Notes: generated from the letters alone by a model not told the origin. DNA of 64,000 bases from Chryseobacterium soldanellicola (GCF_900100115.1 NZ_FNKL01000002.1:930001-994000), one strand, 5' to 3'; positions 9,260-17,886 are shown, counted from the stretch's first letter. Translations and numbers: made by a program.

Positions 9260-10170
9260 TGAGCAATATTAATGTTTCTCGGGTGATAACTCAAAATAAC
9301 ATCCCTTAATTCTTCAGTTTTTAAATGAGTGTAGATTTCCGTTGTTGTAATGCTGGAATGTCCGAGCATTTCCTGTATATAACGAAGATCGGCTCCATTC
9401 TGCAATAAATGCGTTGCAAAAGAATGCCTAAAGGTGTGTGGAGATATTTTCTTGCTTACCCCGGCTTTATCTGTCAGTTCTTTTATGATTAAGAATACAA
9501 TTACTCTGGACATTGAGGTTCCTCTGCTGTTCAAAAATAAGGTGTCTTCATATTTCTTGTTGATCTTACTTTTCGATCGGGTATCGCTGATATAGCTGCC
9601 CAACAATTCCGCGGTATAATCCGCTAAAGGGACGAAACGGGTTTTGTTGCCCTTTCCGTTTACTTTAATGTATTGTTCTTTGAAATTGATGTTTGAAATT
9701 TTAAGATCAATAAGTTCCGAAACGCGAAGTCCGCATCCGTAAAGAACCTCAACGATACACTGATTTCTCTTTCCAAGATCAGAATTTACCTCAATAGCGC
9801 CGATAATTTTGTTGATATCAAGCAGGCTTAACGTATCCGGAAGGTACAATCCCAATTTGGGCCCTTCGAGCAAAGCTGCGGGATTATCTTCACGAAACTC
9901 ATCCTCAAGCAAAAACTTGAAGAAAGCCTTTATGGAAGATATCCATCTTGCTTGTGATCTTTCGCTGAACTTCTGTTTGGAAAGGTTGAAGATGTATTCC
10001 TGTAAATTGTCATACCCAATAGAATCCGGGCCGACATTTGCCAGATCCTCTTCTGCGTATTCTTTTAGTTTTCTAATGTCTCGTACGTAGGCGTCGAGCG
10101 TGTTTTCTGAAAAGTTTCTTTCGAATCGAAGAAAGATTTCAAAATCCTTAATTTTTTCATCCCAAGTCAT
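9256..10170 (-). CDS. xerD: Tyrosine recombinase XerD
   Basis: A 304-residue tyrosine recombinase of full XerC/XerD length. The SAM-like N-terminal domain (about 1-90) precedes the catalytic domain with Arg149 (GCGLRVSEL), His245 and Arg248 (HTFRHSFATHL), His271 (LGHSS) and nucleophile Tyr280 (EIYTHL). It would resolve chromosome dimers at dif with a partner. No integron, phage or attachment site surrounds it, so it reads as the chromosomal Xer protein rather than an integrase. XerC versus XerD is a naming judgement. Confidence 0.88.
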   Translation of the reverse strand: MTWDEKIKDFEIFLRFERNFSENTLDAYVRDIRKLKEYAEEDLANVGPDSIGYDNLQEYIFNLSKQKFSERSQARWISSIKAFFKFLLEDEFREDNPAALLEGPKLGLYLPDTLSLLDINKIIGAIEVNSDLGKRNQCIVEVLYGCGLRVSELIDLKISNINFKEQYIKVNGKGNKTRFVPLADYTAELLGSYISDTRSKSKINKKYEDTLFLNSRGTSMSRVIVFLIIKELTDKAGVSKKISPHTFRHSFATHLLQNGADLRYIQEMLGHSSITTTEIYTHLKTEELRDVILSYHPRNINIAQ

Positions 10171-10177
10171 TGTGTGC

Positions 10178-10600
10178 TTATTTTTTTAGTTCACAGTCCG
10201 ATATTTGTTCTATTTCAATATGATGGTTTCTTAAAAATGATATTCCGTCGTCATCCGAATATTCGTTGATATACACCAGTCTGGAAATTCCTGCCTGAAG
10301 AATAAGCTTACTGCATTCTTTACATGGTGACAGCGTTAAATATAACGTTGCACCTTTTGCAGATTGAGTGGAAGCGGCCAGTTTTAATATGGCATTAGCT
10401 TCTGCATGCAGTACATACCAGTGCGTTTTACCGTCTTGATCTTCACAACAGTTTTCAAATCCTGAAGGAGTACCATTGTAACCATCTGAAATGATCATCC
10501 TATCTTTTACGATAAGTGCTCCTACCTGTTTTCTTTTACAGTAGGATAATTGTGCCCATTCCTGAGCCATTTTAAGATAAGCTTTGTCAAACTTATTCAT
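10178..10600 (-). CDS. dCMP deaminase (ComEB-like)
   Basis: A 140-residue zinc-dependent deaminase. His65 and Glu67 (LHAEANA) with Cys93 and Cys96 (SPCKEC) form the zinc site and proton shuttle. The N-terminal CKRKQVGALIVKD and DGYNGTPSGFENC segments fit deoxycytidylate deaminase, which makes dUMP for thymidylate synthesis. It lies 7 bases upstream of xerD in the same orientation and is probably in one operon with it. Confidence 0.88.
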   Translation of the reverse strand: MNKFDKAYLKMAQEWAQLSYCKRKQVGALIVKDRMIISDGYNGTPSGFENCCEDQDGKTHWYVLHAEANAILKLAASTQSAKGATLYLTLSPCKECSKLILQAGISRLVYINEYSDDDGISFLRNHHIEIEQISDCELKK

Positions 10601-10640
10601 ACTTCTTCATTGGTTTTTCGAAATAATTTGTATTAAGGGT

Positions 10641-11408
10641 TTAGAAGTTTGGTTTCCTCTTTTCTATAAACGCGGAAACGCCTTCTTTCTTATCATCCAG
10701 GTCAAAAAGCTCTCCGAAATACCTGATTTCGGTTTCAAAACCTTTATCCGTGTCCGATAAATTTACGGCATGTATTGCCTTTGCTATTGCCATAGGTGAA
10801 TTATGGGCAATAATGTTTGCTAATTCTTTTGTTTTGGTTAATAAATCTTCAATAGGATATACTTCATTCACCAGTCCGATTTCTTTTGCTCTTGCAGCAG
10901 GAATCATTTTGGCAGAGAAGATAAGTTCGTTGGCAATACCTTTTCCGACAAGCTTTGGAAGTCTTTGAGTGCCCCCGTAACCTGGAATTAACCCTAAAGT
11001 TACTTCCGGAAGCCCCAATTTAGCATTTTCCGATGCGTATCTGATATGGCATGCCATGGCAAGCTCTAAACCACCTCCCAACGCGAAACCGTTTACGGCT
11101 GCGATGACAGGCTTTGACATATTTTCAATTTTGTTGAATAAAGTGTTTTGTCCGTTTTTTGCCAACTCTTCGGCTTTTTCCTGTCCAAAATCACTAAATT
11201 CTTTAATATCAGCTCCGGCAACGAAAGATTTTTGGCCGCTTCCTGTAAGAATAATAACTCTACAAGACAGGTCAGCACTTATTTCATCTAAAGCTGAGCT
11301 GATTTCCTGAATGGTTTTAGCATTTAACGCGTTTAAGCTTTCAGGTCTGTTTATTGTAATTAATGTTATTTTATCTTCTTTTTCTAATAATATATTCTCG
11401 TAACTCAT
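10641..11408 (-). CDS. Enoyl-CoA hydratase/isomerase
   Basis: A 255-residue crotonase. The oxyanion-hole segments SFVAGADIKEF and NGFALGGGLELA are present, as are both catalytic glutamates, Glu115 and Glu135, spaced 20 residues as in classical enoyl-CoA hydratase. It would hydrate trans-2-enoyl-CoA in fatty acid or amino-acid degradation. It lies 40 bases upstream of the dCMP deaminase gene, co-directional, but no pathway partner sits nearby. Confidence 0.9.
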   Translation of the reverse strand: MSYENILLEKEDKITLITINRPESLNALNAKTIQEISSALDEISADLSCRVIILTGSGQKSFVAGADIKEFSDFGQEKAEELAKNGQNTLFNKIENMSKPVIAAVNGFALGGGLELAMACHIRYASENAKLGLPEVTLGLIPGYGGTQRLPKLVGKGIANELIFSAKMIPAARAKEIGLVNEVYPIEDLLTKTKELANIIAHNSPMAIAKAIHAVNLSDTDKGFETEIRYFGELFDLDDKKEGVSAFIEKRKPNF

Positions 11409-11456
11409 TTTTCCGCTTTAAAATATTATCTTTTGCAAATTATAAATTTTTTACAA

Positions 11457-11493
11457 AAAAAAGGAAAAAATATTACTTTTTTTCCTTTTAGAT
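11457..11493. terminator. Terminator-like hairpin after katA
   Basis: An A/G-rich arm (AAAAAGGAAAAAA) and a matching T/C-rich arm (TTTTTTTCCTTTT) are separated by six bases. It lies just downstream of katA on the minus strand and just upstream of the enoyl-CoA hydratase gene. Confidence 0.6.
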
Positions 11494-11516
11494 GATATTA
11501 TTTGTATTAATATGCT

Positions 11517-13004
11517 TTATTTGGAATGATTCATCATATTTGCATCAATATTGACATTTAACTGAGAAGCCACTTTCATGCCAAGCTCAATATTCGCTCT
11601 GAAAAAATGACACAGCTGGCGATTGATAATTTCATCCCTTTTTGGGCCGTCAATTCCGCTCATGCTTCCGACGATGTTTTTAACAAGATTTTCTCTGTCT
11701 TCCGCATTCATGGCCTTTGTATATAGCAATCCGGGCTGTGTGTAATGGTCGTCATCATTATCATTTCTGTTGTAGCTGGCAACGTGTGCGCTGTCCAGCT
11801 CGTATTCATGACTTTTATATGCCGGGTCCGGAGTAATATCATCAAAACTGTTCGGATGATAATTTGGTTTGTCCTGATATTCACTTGAATCTGCCATAAA
11901 GCCGTCTCTCTGATAATTATTGGTGGCAAAAGGACATCTGTTGACTTCCAGCTGATGAGAATTTACGCCGACTCTGTATCTGTGGGCATCAGGATAAGAA
12001 AATAATCTTCCCTGAAGCATTTTATCAGGAGAAAAACTGATCCCGTTGATTAAATTACTTGGTGAAAAAGTTGACTGCTCAACGTGTGCAAAATAATTGA
12101 CAGGTACTTCATTAAGCTCCATTTCTCCGACTTCAATTAAAGGGAAATCGCCCTGGAACCATACTTTTGTAATATCAAAAGGATTCCATCTGAAATCTTT
12201 TGCCTGCTCTTCCGTCATTACTTGAATGTATAAAGTCCATTTCGGGAAATCACCATTCTCAATGGCATTGCAAAGATCTTCCTGAGCAAAATCCGGGTTT
12301 TCTCCCGCCATTTTTACAGCATCATCATTCAGAAAATTTTTAATTCCCTGCTTCGTTTTAAAATGGAATTTTACCCAGACCCTCTCGTTATTTTCATTAA
12401 TCATAGAGAAAGTATGTGAGCCGAAGCCATGCATATGCCTGTATCCGTGAGGCGTTCCTCTGTCTGACATTAAAATTAAAACCTGGTGTAAAGATTCGGG
12501 ATTCAAGCTCCAGAAATCCCACATCATGGTTGCGCTTTTTAAATTGGTCTTTGGAACCCTTTTCTGCGTATGAATAAAATCCGGGAATTTTTTGGCATCC
12601 TTAATAAAAAATACAGGCGTATTATTTCCTACCAGGTCCCAATTTCCATCTTCCGTATAAAATTTTAAAGCAAAACCTCGCGGATCTCTTGCGGTATCTG
12701 CGCTTCCTTTCTCACCTCCAACAGTAGAAAAACGGGCAAACATTCTGCATGAGTTTCCTATTTTTGAAAATATTTTTGCTTTCGTGTACTTAGTAATATC
12801 GTGCGTTACGGTAAATGTTCCGTATGCTCCGGTTCCTTTGGCATGAACAATCCTTTCAGGGATTCTTTCTCTTACAAAATGGGCAAGGTTTTCCTGAAGA
12901 ATAAAATCCTGTAGCAGAACAGGGCCTCTCGGTCCTACCGTTTGTGAGTCCTGATGCTCAAAATACGGAGCACCGCTGCTTAATGTTAATTTTTTAGAAT
13001 CCAT
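11517..13004 (-). CDS. katA: Monofunctional haem catalase
   Basis: A 495-residue small-subunit (clade 3 size) catalase. Active-site His54 (RIVHAKGTGAYG), distal Asn127 (LVGNNTPVF) and proximal haem ligand Tyr337 with Arg333 (RLFSYPDAHRYR) are all present. It converts hydrogen peroxide to water and oxygen, in the cytoplasm as no signal peptide is visible. It is divergent from oxyR across a 130-base promoter region containing a shared palindrome, which points to peroxide-induced control by OxyR. Confidence 0.95.
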   Translation of the reverse strand: MDSKKLTLSSGAPYFEHQDSQTVGPRGPVLLQDFILQENLAHFVRERIPERIVHAKGTGAYGTFTVTHDITKYTKAKIFSKIGNSCRMFARFSTVGGEKGSADTARDPRGFALKFYTEDGNWDLVGNNTPVFFIKDAKKFPDFIHTQKRVPKTNLKSATMMWDFWSLNPESLHQVLILMSDRGTPHGYRHMHGFGSHTFSMINENNERVWVKFHFKTKQGIKNFLNDDAVKMAGENPDFAQEDLCNAIENGDFPKWTLYIQVMTEEQAKDFRWNPFDITKVWFQGDFPLIEVGEMELNEVPVNYFAHVEQSTFSPSNLINGISFSPDKMLQGRLFSYPDAHRYRVGVNSHQLEVNRCPFATNNYQRDGFMADSSEYQDKPNYHPNSFDDITPDPAYKSHEYELDSAHVASYNRNDNDDDHYTQPGLLYTKAMNAEDRENLVKNIVGSMSGIDGPKRDEIINRQLCHFFRANIELGMKVASQLNVNIDANMMNHSK

Positions 13005-13064
13005 ATAGTTATAATTTGAAATGATTTATTTATTAAACTGATGATTGTAAGACCTAACAATTAT

Positions 13065-13072
13065 CAAATTTA
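13065..13072 (-). promoter_or_regulatory. -7 element of katA
   Basis: On the minus strand this reads TAAATTTG, matching TAnnTTTG. The palindrome at 13086-13098 lies where its -33 region would be, 13 bases further upstream. Confidence 0.6.
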
Positions 13073-13085
13073 CTCGAATTTTTAA

Positions 13086-13098
13086 TTGCTAATAGCAA
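13086..13098. promoter_or_regulatory. Candidate OxyR operator palindrome
   Basis: TTGCTA-A-TAGCAA is a perfect 13-base palindrome of the LysR T-N11-A type. It lies between the divergent -7 elements of katA and oxyR, 13 and 8 bases away, so one bound OxyR could act on both promoters. Confidence 0.5.
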
Positions 13099-13106
13099 AA
13101 ACATTA

Positions 13107-13114
13107 TATCTTTG
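13107..13114 (+). promoter_or_regulatory. -7 element of oxyR
   Basis: TATCTTTG matches TAnnTTTG exactly, 20 bases before the oxyR ATG at 13135. Confidence 0.6.
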
Positions 13115-13134
13115 TAATAGATAATATTTATTAG

Positions 13135-14085
13135 ATGAACATTCAGCAACTGGAATATCTTATCGCGGTAGATAAGTACAAACATTTTGGTAAAGCAGCC
13201 CAAGCTTGCTTCATTACACAGCCCACTCTCAGTGCAATGATACAGAAATTTGAGGATGAGCTGGATGTAAAAGTTTTCGACAGAACGACACACCCGATCC
13301 GTACTACAGATGTGGGTCTTCAGATCATCGATCAGGCGAAAGTCATCATAGAATCTGTCAATGAGCTTAAGAATAAAGCCAATCTTTTAAATAACATTTT
13401 AGGAGGTACGATCAATCTGGGAATTATTCCTACGGTTTCATCATTCATTTTACCAACAGAGATTTTTGCATTTTTGGAAGAAAACCCGAAAATCCAGATG
13501 AATGTGAAGGAAATGACCACCGATAATATCATTAAAGCCTTAAAAGCGGGAGAGCTGGATGCGGGAATTATTTCTACGCCGTATGACTCGGCCGATGAAT
13601 TTTATCAGGATTTCTTGTTTAATGAAGAATTAATGATCTACAGCTCAAATACCGAGGCCAATAAGAAAAATTCTTATGTTGTTCCTGAAGATCTTAATGT
13701 TGAAAAAGTTTGGTTGCTTGAAGAAGGAAATTGTCTGAGAAACCAATTTGAAAATATCTGTCATTTAAAGGAAAATACATTAAAACCGAAAAATTTAGAT
13801 TTCCTGGCATCAAATATTCAGACTTTGGTGCATATGGTAGATAAAGTTGGCGGAATCAGCATTTTACCTGAGCTTGCCCTTAGTCAGCTTTCAGAGGAGC
13901 AAAAAGGAAATGTATTCAGATTTAAGAAACCTTTTCCGTACAGGGAAATCAGTATTATTTACTACAAACCGACATTTAAACAGAAAATTATTGACGAATT
14001 AGCCCTTTCTATCAAAAATTCATTGAAGGAAAAATTGAATTATAACGAAAATCCAAAAGAATTCGTAAGCATAAAACCACAATAG
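13135..14085 (+). CDS. oxyR: Peroxide-sensing regulator OxyR
   Basis: A 316-residue LysR-family regulator. The N-terminal winged helix-turn-helix (about 1-60) is followed by a periplasmic-binding-like sensor domain. The motif LLEEGNCLRNQFENIC has Cys200 and Cys209, nine residues apart, matching the E. coli OxyR disulfide pair Cys199/Cys208. This makes OxyR much more likely than a generic LysR protein. Oxidation by hydrogen peroxide would activate transcription. Divergent katA is the obvious target. Confidence 0.92.
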   Translation: MNIQQLEYLIAVDKYKHFGKAAQACFITQPTLSAMIQKFEDELDVKVFDRTTHPIRTTDVGLQIIDQAKVIIESVNELKNKANLLNNILGGTINLGIIPTVSSFILPTEIFAFLEENPKIQMNVKEMTTDNIIKALKAGELDAGIISTPYDSADEFYQDFLFNEELMIYSSNTEANKKNSYVVPEDLNVEKVWLLEEGNCLRNQFENICHLKENTLKPKNLDFLASNIQTLVHMVDKVGGISILPELALSQLSEEQKGNVFRFKKPFPYREISIIYYKPTFKQKIIDELALSIKNSLKEKLNYNENPKEFVSIKPQ

Positions 14086-14148
14086 TATTTTGTGATGAAT
14101 GGCGATAAACCGTTAATTTAAAGAATTTTATAATAAGTAAACAAAAAT

Positions 14149-14179
14149 TTTGAGTATTAAAAAATAGTACTTAAATTTG
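14149..14179 (+). promoter_or_regulatory. metK promoter (-33 and -7)
   Basis: TTTG at 14149-14152 and TAAATTTG at 14172-14179 are separated by 19 bases, a good Bacteroidota sigma promoter. The predicted transcript would begin close to 14185, just before the riboswitch candidate. Confidence 0.65.
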
Positions 14180-14192
14180 CCGAAGTTTACGA

Positions 14193-14246
14193 ACGAGGAA
14201 GAATTTGACCTGATTGCAACCTCTTTAAAAAAATGCTAAAACAGTA
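14193..14246 (+). ncRNA. Candidate SAM-II riboswitch upstream of metK
   Basis: A short H-type pseudoknot candidate resembling SAM-II. GAGG (14195-14198) can pair with CCTC (14220-14223) as stem P1. The loop holds a TTTGACC-TGATTGCAA segment, close to the SAM-II loop TTTAACCG-TATTGCAA as I recall it. An A-rich linker leads to ATGCTAAAACAG, containing the conserved GCTAAA, and CTG (14210-14212) can pair with CAG (14242-14244). It sits at the predicted 5' end of the metK transcript, about 78 bases before the ATG. SAM sensing to control SAM synthetase is biologically sensible. The assignment is from recall of the consensus, not a covariance search. Confidence 0.6.
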
Positions 14247-14323
14247 TTCTTTTTTTTGAACTTTTCAGGCAATTATTCAGATTTTTCTTCTATCTTTTAA
14301 TCTAAAAAAACAAATAGAATAAT

Positions 14324-15604
14324 ATGTCTTATTTATTTACGTCTGAATCAGTTTCAGAAGGGCACCCAGATAAAATTGCCGATCAGATTTCCGATGCTTT
14401 AATCGATAATTTTTTAGCATATGATAAAAGCTCAAAAGTAGCTTGTGAAACGCTTGTTACAACAGGACAGGTAGTTTTGGCGGGTGAAGTAAAATCTGAT
14501 GCTTACCTTGACGTTCAGACTATTGCCAGAGAAGTAATCAACGGAATCGGATATACAAAAGGGGAATATATGTTTAACGGAGATTCTTGCGGGGTGATCT
14601 CTGCGATCCATGAGCAGTCACCGGATATTAACCAGGGAGTTGACAGAGCTGTAGTTGACGAGTCTTTCGAAGCTAAAGCCAACGCACAAGGTGCAGGTGA
14701 CCAAGGAATGATGTTTGGATATGCAACCAACGAAACGGCGAACTATATGCCTCTGGCCTTAGATTTGGCACATACTATTCTTAAGGAGCTTTCTGCGATC
14801 AGAAGAGAAGATTCTGAAATCAAGTATCTTCGCCCGGATGCAAAAAGCCAGGTTACTATCGAATATTCTGATGATCACAAGCCGGTAAGAATCGATTCTA
14901 TCGTAGTTTCTACTCAGCACGATGATTTCGGGGCAGAAGAAGAGATGCTGACTAAAATTCGTGAAGACATCAAAAATATCTTGATTCCAAGAGTGGTTGC
15001 TCAGCAAACTGAAGAAATTAAAGCGTTATTCAACGATCAGATCAAATACCACATCAATCCGACAGGAAAATTCGTAATCGGAGGCCCTCACGGAGATACA
15101 GGTCTTACAGGAAGAAAGATCATTGTTGATACATACGGTGGAAAAGGTGCTCACGGTGGTGGTGCATTCTCTGGAAAAGATCCTTCAAAAGTAGACAGAA
15201 GCGCTGCTTATGCAACGAGACATATCGCTAAAAATTTAGTTGCTGCAGGTCTTGCTGATGAGGTTTTGGTACAGGTTTCTTACGCAATCGGTGTTGCCGA
15301 ACCTTGTGGTTTATACATCAACACCTACGGAACTGCAAAAATTGATCTGCACGACGGAGAAATTGCTAAAAAAGTTTCTACAATTTTCGATTTAAGACCT
15401 TATGCTATCGAGCAAAACCTTAAATTAAGAAACCCGATTTATCAGGAAACAGCTTCTTACGGACACATGGGAAGAGAGCATTATGTAGCTGATAAAACAT
15501 TCAATAAAGGACACAAGAATGAATTAACTCTTACAGGTTTAGAGTTCTTCACTTGGGAAAAACTTGACAAAGTAGACGAAATTAAAGCCGCTTTCGGAAT
15601 TTAA
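14324..15604 (+). CDS. metK: S-adenosylmethionine synthetase
   Basis: A 426-residue methionine adenosyltransferase with the family signatures [19 protein letters not shown] near the N-terminus, [10 protein letters not shown] for the methionine/ATP loop, and [19 protein letters not shown] for the phosphate-binding region. It makes S-adenosylmethionine from ATP and methionine in the cytoplasm. Slightly longer than the E. coli enzyme (384), as usual for Bacteroidota. The leader holds a promoter and a candidate SAM-II riboswitch, implying feedback control. A terminator follows. Confidence 0.96.
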   Translation: MSYLFTSESVSEGHPDKIADQISDALIDNFLAYDKSSKVACETLVTTGQVVLAGEVKSDAYLDVQTIAREVINGIGYTKGEYMFNGDSCGVISAIHEQSPDINQGVDRAVVDESFEAKANAQGAGDQGMMFGYATNETANYMPLALDLAHTILKELSAIRREDSEIKYLRPDAKSQVTIEYSDDHKPVRIDSIVVSTQHDDFGAEEEMLTKIREDIKNILIPRVVAQQTEEIKALFNDQIKYHINPTGKFVIGGPHGDTGLTGRKIIVDTYGGKGAHGGGAFSGKDPSKVDRSAAYATRHIAKNLVAAGLADEVLVQVSYAIGVAEPCGLYINTYGTAKIDLHDGEIAKKVSTIFDLRPYAIEQNLKLRNPIYQETASYGHMGREHYVADKTFNKGHKNELTLTGLEFFTWEKLDKVDEIKAAFGI

Positions 15605-15626
15605 TTTTTCTCTAACATAATAAATC

Positions 15627-15660
15627 ACTGCTTTATCTTTCAGGTAAGGCAGTTTTTTTT
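15627..15660 (+). terminator. Terminator after metK
   Basis: ACTGCTTTA and TAAGGCAGT form a 9-bp stem (one G-T pair) with a 9-base loop, followed by eight T residues. Confidence 0.8.
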
Positions 15661-15684
15661 AATTTTACACTAAATAATTAAAAG

Positions 15685-16167
15685 ATGAATTTTCGATACG
15701 CAATTACCCTTTTGGCCGTATTTTTTTTAAGCACATTTGTAAAAGCGCAATATACGATGCATAAGATGATCAGCGTTGGTTATACCTATCAAAATCAAAG
15801 TTTCGGCGAATTGGGAGGAAAATTGCTTTTCCTGAAAAATGATGACGTTATTTACAGGCTGGGAGTTTCTACATTAATGGGGTCTACAAATTCTGAATTC
15901 GCGATTATGCCGAAATTACAGGCCGATGTTCTGCTTAATTTTCAGAAAGATGTAGATTTTTATCACTCTTACTACTTTTTAGTCGGGGCAGAAGGAACAA
16001 ATAAATACATTGCACCGAAAATCGGAGTGACTCTTTTCGGGATTTTGGACCTTACGGGAGGGTATGCCTTTCCGATTGCCGATTTAAACGGGAAAGAAAT
16101 GAAAGGTCTGAATGTTAATTTAACACTAAATATCCCTACTGTGTTCATTCATGACATGTTTAAATGA
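15685..16167 (+). CDS. Secreted hypothetical protein
   Basis: A 160-residue protein with a signal peptide (FRYAITLLAVFFLSTFVKAQ, likely cut after the Ala-Gln region). The mature part is short, with alternating hydrophobic strands and a repeated pattern of aromatic and Gly residues (GVSTLMGSTNSEFAIMPKLQ, YFLVGAEG), suggesting a small beta-barrel or periplasmic beta protein. No family recognised. It is isolated by the metK terminator. Confidence 0.6.
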   Translation: MNFRYAITLLAVFFLSTFVKAQYTMHKMISVGYTYQNQSFGELGGKLLFLKNDDVIYRLGVSTLMGSTNSEFAIMPKLQADVLLNFQKDVDFYHSYYFLVGAEGTNKYIAPKIGVTLFGILDLTGGYAFPIADLNGKEMKGLNVNLTLNIPTVFIHDMFK

Positions 16168-16306
16168 TTTTTTTTAAATTTTTCGCGTAAAAATTTAATA
16201 ATAGGTTAACAGTTATTAAAATTTTATTATATTTACATCATAAATAATTGTACTGCCTATTGATCCGACTTTACTCTGAAAAACTGTTTTGTATATACAG
16301 ATATCA

Positions 16307-16323
16307 CCAGATAATTTATCTGG
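16307..16323. promoter_or_regulatory. Palindrome upstream of ECF sigma gene
   Basis: CCAGATAA-T-TTATCTGG is a perfect 17-base palindrome, 42 bases before the ATG of the sigma factor gene. It could be an operator or an mRNA hairpin in the leader. A smaller one, TGTATATACA, lies at 16290-16299. Confidence 0.4.
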
Positions 16324-16365
16324 ATAAAAGATTGTCTACAAATATATTTATTGAGAAGAAGAGTC

Positions 16366-16956
16366 ATGAAATCAAAATCGGATAGCCTACTAATTTCCCT
16401 TTATCAGAAAGGAGACGAAGAAGCCTTATCAGCCCTTATTCATCGTCATCAGAGAGAACTGTTTACATTCATTTTTTATAAAATTAATGATGAAGACTTA
16501 GCAAATGACGTATTTCAGGATACATTCGTAAAGATTATCGTAATGTTGAAAGAAGGACGTTATAACGAAGAAGGAAAGTTTATTCTTTGGGCAAAAAGAA
16601 TCGCCCACAATCTTATTATAGACCACTTCAGAGCAAAATCAAAAAATATCAAAGTTTCGGAAACTACTTTTGAAACGGATGAATATTCTATTTTTGACCT
16701 CATAAGAGAACCTTCGGAAAATATTGAAGATCAGTTGGTAACCAACCAGATTCAGGAAGATCTGCTTAAAATGTTACAGTTTCTTCCACAAAATCAACAG
16801 GAAGTGATTAAATTAAGGTTTTTTGACGGGTTAAGTTTCAAAGAAATCGCAGATCATACCGATATGAGTATTAATACCACATTGGGACGGGTACGGTACG
16901 CTTTGATAAACCTGAGAAAAATCATGGAAGAAAATAATATTGTATTGACCAGATAG
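16366..16956 (+). CDS. ECF-type RNA polymerase sigma factor
   Basis: I start at ATG 16366; the TTG at 16351 would add only MRRRV. The 196-residue protein has sigma region 2 (HRHQRELFTFIFYKINDEDL, DVFQDTFVKII, RIAHNLIIDHFR) and region 4 (LPQNQQEVIKLRFFDGLSFKEIADHTDMSINTTLGRV split here as region 4 helices). No anti-sigma gene is adjacent. A 44-codon ORF follows instead. Targets are unknown. Homologs in Flavobacteriia are common housekeeping-like sigma-24 proteins. Confidence 0.88.
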   Translation: MKSKSDSLLISLYQKGDEEALSALIHRHQRELFTFIFYKINDEDLANDVFQDTFVKIIVMLKEGRYNEEGKFILWAKRIAHNLIIDHFRAKSKNIKVSETTFETDEYSIFDLIREPSENIEDQLVTNQIQEDLLKMLQFLPQNQQEVIKLRFFDGLSFKEIADHTDMSINTTLGRVRYALINLRKIMEENNIVLTR

Positions 16957-17005
16957 ATAATAATTTTGGAAAATTCCCGTTTTAAGGAAAAAACATTTAT
17001 CGCCT

Positions 17006-17140
17006 ATGAGAAAAAATGATTCCTTAAAAGTGAAAACTTTGAAACCAAAAAAACAAACTATTGATTTTTTATTAAATTTTTCAAAGAATCTTGAGATCGT
17101 AAAGACCAAGACCAAGAATTATCCGATTTCCAAAAATTAA
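17006..17140 (+). CDS. Small basic 44-residue protein
   Basis: ATG 17006 to TAA 17138-17140. It begins MRKNDSLKVKTLKPKKQ and then has TIDFLLNFSKNLEIVKTKTK. It is Lys-rich (about a quarter Lys) with one amphipathic stretch. It lies 49 bases after the sigma factor stop in the same orientation. I recall similar short proteins with an 'ETIDFLLNFSKSL'-like core next to sigma genes in flavobacteria, but cannot verify. Function unknown. Confidence 0.5.
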   Translation: MRKNDSLKVKTLKPKKQTIDFLLNFSKNLEIVKTKTKNYPISKN

Positions 17141-17143
17141 AAC

Positions 17144-17151
17144 TAATTTTG
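17144..17151 (+). promoter_or_regulatory. -7 element before YjjG gene
   Basis: TAATTTTG matches TAnnTTTG and ends 6 bases before ATG 17158, suggesting a nearly leaderless transcript. Confidence 0.4.
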
Positions 17152-17157
17152 TGCTGT

Positions 17158-17853
17158 ATGAAAATTCAGCACATTTTTTTTGACCTAGACAATACGCTTT
17201 GGGATCACCGCAGGAACGCTTATCTTACCATTAAAAGCCTTTTTGAAAAACAGGAAATTACTTTAAAGTATGCTATTGATTTTGAAGAATTTCATTCTGT
17301 GTATCACGAAATTAACGAACGCCTTTGGGAAAACATTCGTGACGGAATTATTGATAAAGAATATTTAAGGAAACATCGTTTTTATGATACCTTCAAGTAT
17401 TTTGGTGTTGATGATGAAGAATTATCAATGTTTTTTGAAGAGCATTTTTTAGATAAAATTCTTAATCATAATGAATTGGTTGAAGGCGCAGAATATATTT
17501 TGGAATATTTAAAAGCTAAAAACTACACGTTGCATATTATTTCCAACGGATTTAAAGAAGTAACGGAAAGAAAATGCATTTTATCCGGAATTGATAAATA
17601 TTTTCAAACCATTACAAGCGCAGATTCTGTCGGCGTAAGAAAACCAAAACCTGAAATTTTTAAGTATTCTCTGGGTCTTTCTGATGCTAAAAAAGAAAAC
17701 AGTATTTTGATCGGGGATGATTGGATCGCTGATGTTGTCGGCGCGCAAAATTTCGGTATGGATGTTATTTTCTTTGATGTATTTAATGAAAATAAACAAG
17801 AAGAAGGATTAAAATCGATTAAACATCTTTTACAGATAAAAGAATACCTGTAA
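17158..17853 (+). CDS. yjjG: HAD hydrolase, YjjG-type pyrimidine nucleotidase
   Basis: Starts at ATG 17158. The HAD nucleophile motif is at the very N-terminus (IFFDLDNTLWDH; Asp9 and Asp11). Motif II is HIISNGF, motif III Lys lies in VRKPKPEIF and motif IV is LIGDDWIADVVGA. The helical cap between motifs I and II and the WDH ending fit the YjjG family, which dephosphorylates non-canonical pyrimidine nucleotides. It ends at a perfect hairpin terminator. Confidence 0.85.
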   Translation: MKIQHIFFDLDNTLWDHRRNAYLTIKSLFEKQEITLKYAIDFEEFHSVYHEINERLWENIRDGIIDKEYLRKHRFYDTFKYFGVDDEELSMFFEEHFLDKILNHNELVEGAEYILEYLKAKNYTLHIISNGFKEVTERKCILSGIDKYFQTITSADSVGVRKPKPEIFKYSLGLSDAKKENSILIGDDWIADVVGAQNFGMDVIFFDVFNENKQEEGLKSIKHLLQIKEYL

Positions 17854-17855
17854 AA

Positions 17856-17886
17856 TTTTCGGCGGCACCGAAGGTGCCGCCGAAAA
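17856..17886. terminator. Perfect bidirectional terminator
   Basis: A 14-bp perfect stem (TTTTCGGCGGCACC / GGTGCCGCCGAAAA) with a GAA loop sits between convergent yjjG and trpS. It is very GC-rich for this genome. Confidence 0.85.

Noticed and set aside
9256..10170. Phage or integron integrase
   Set aside because: Full XerC/D length, housekeeping neighbours, no tRNA, attachment repeats or cassette array nearby.
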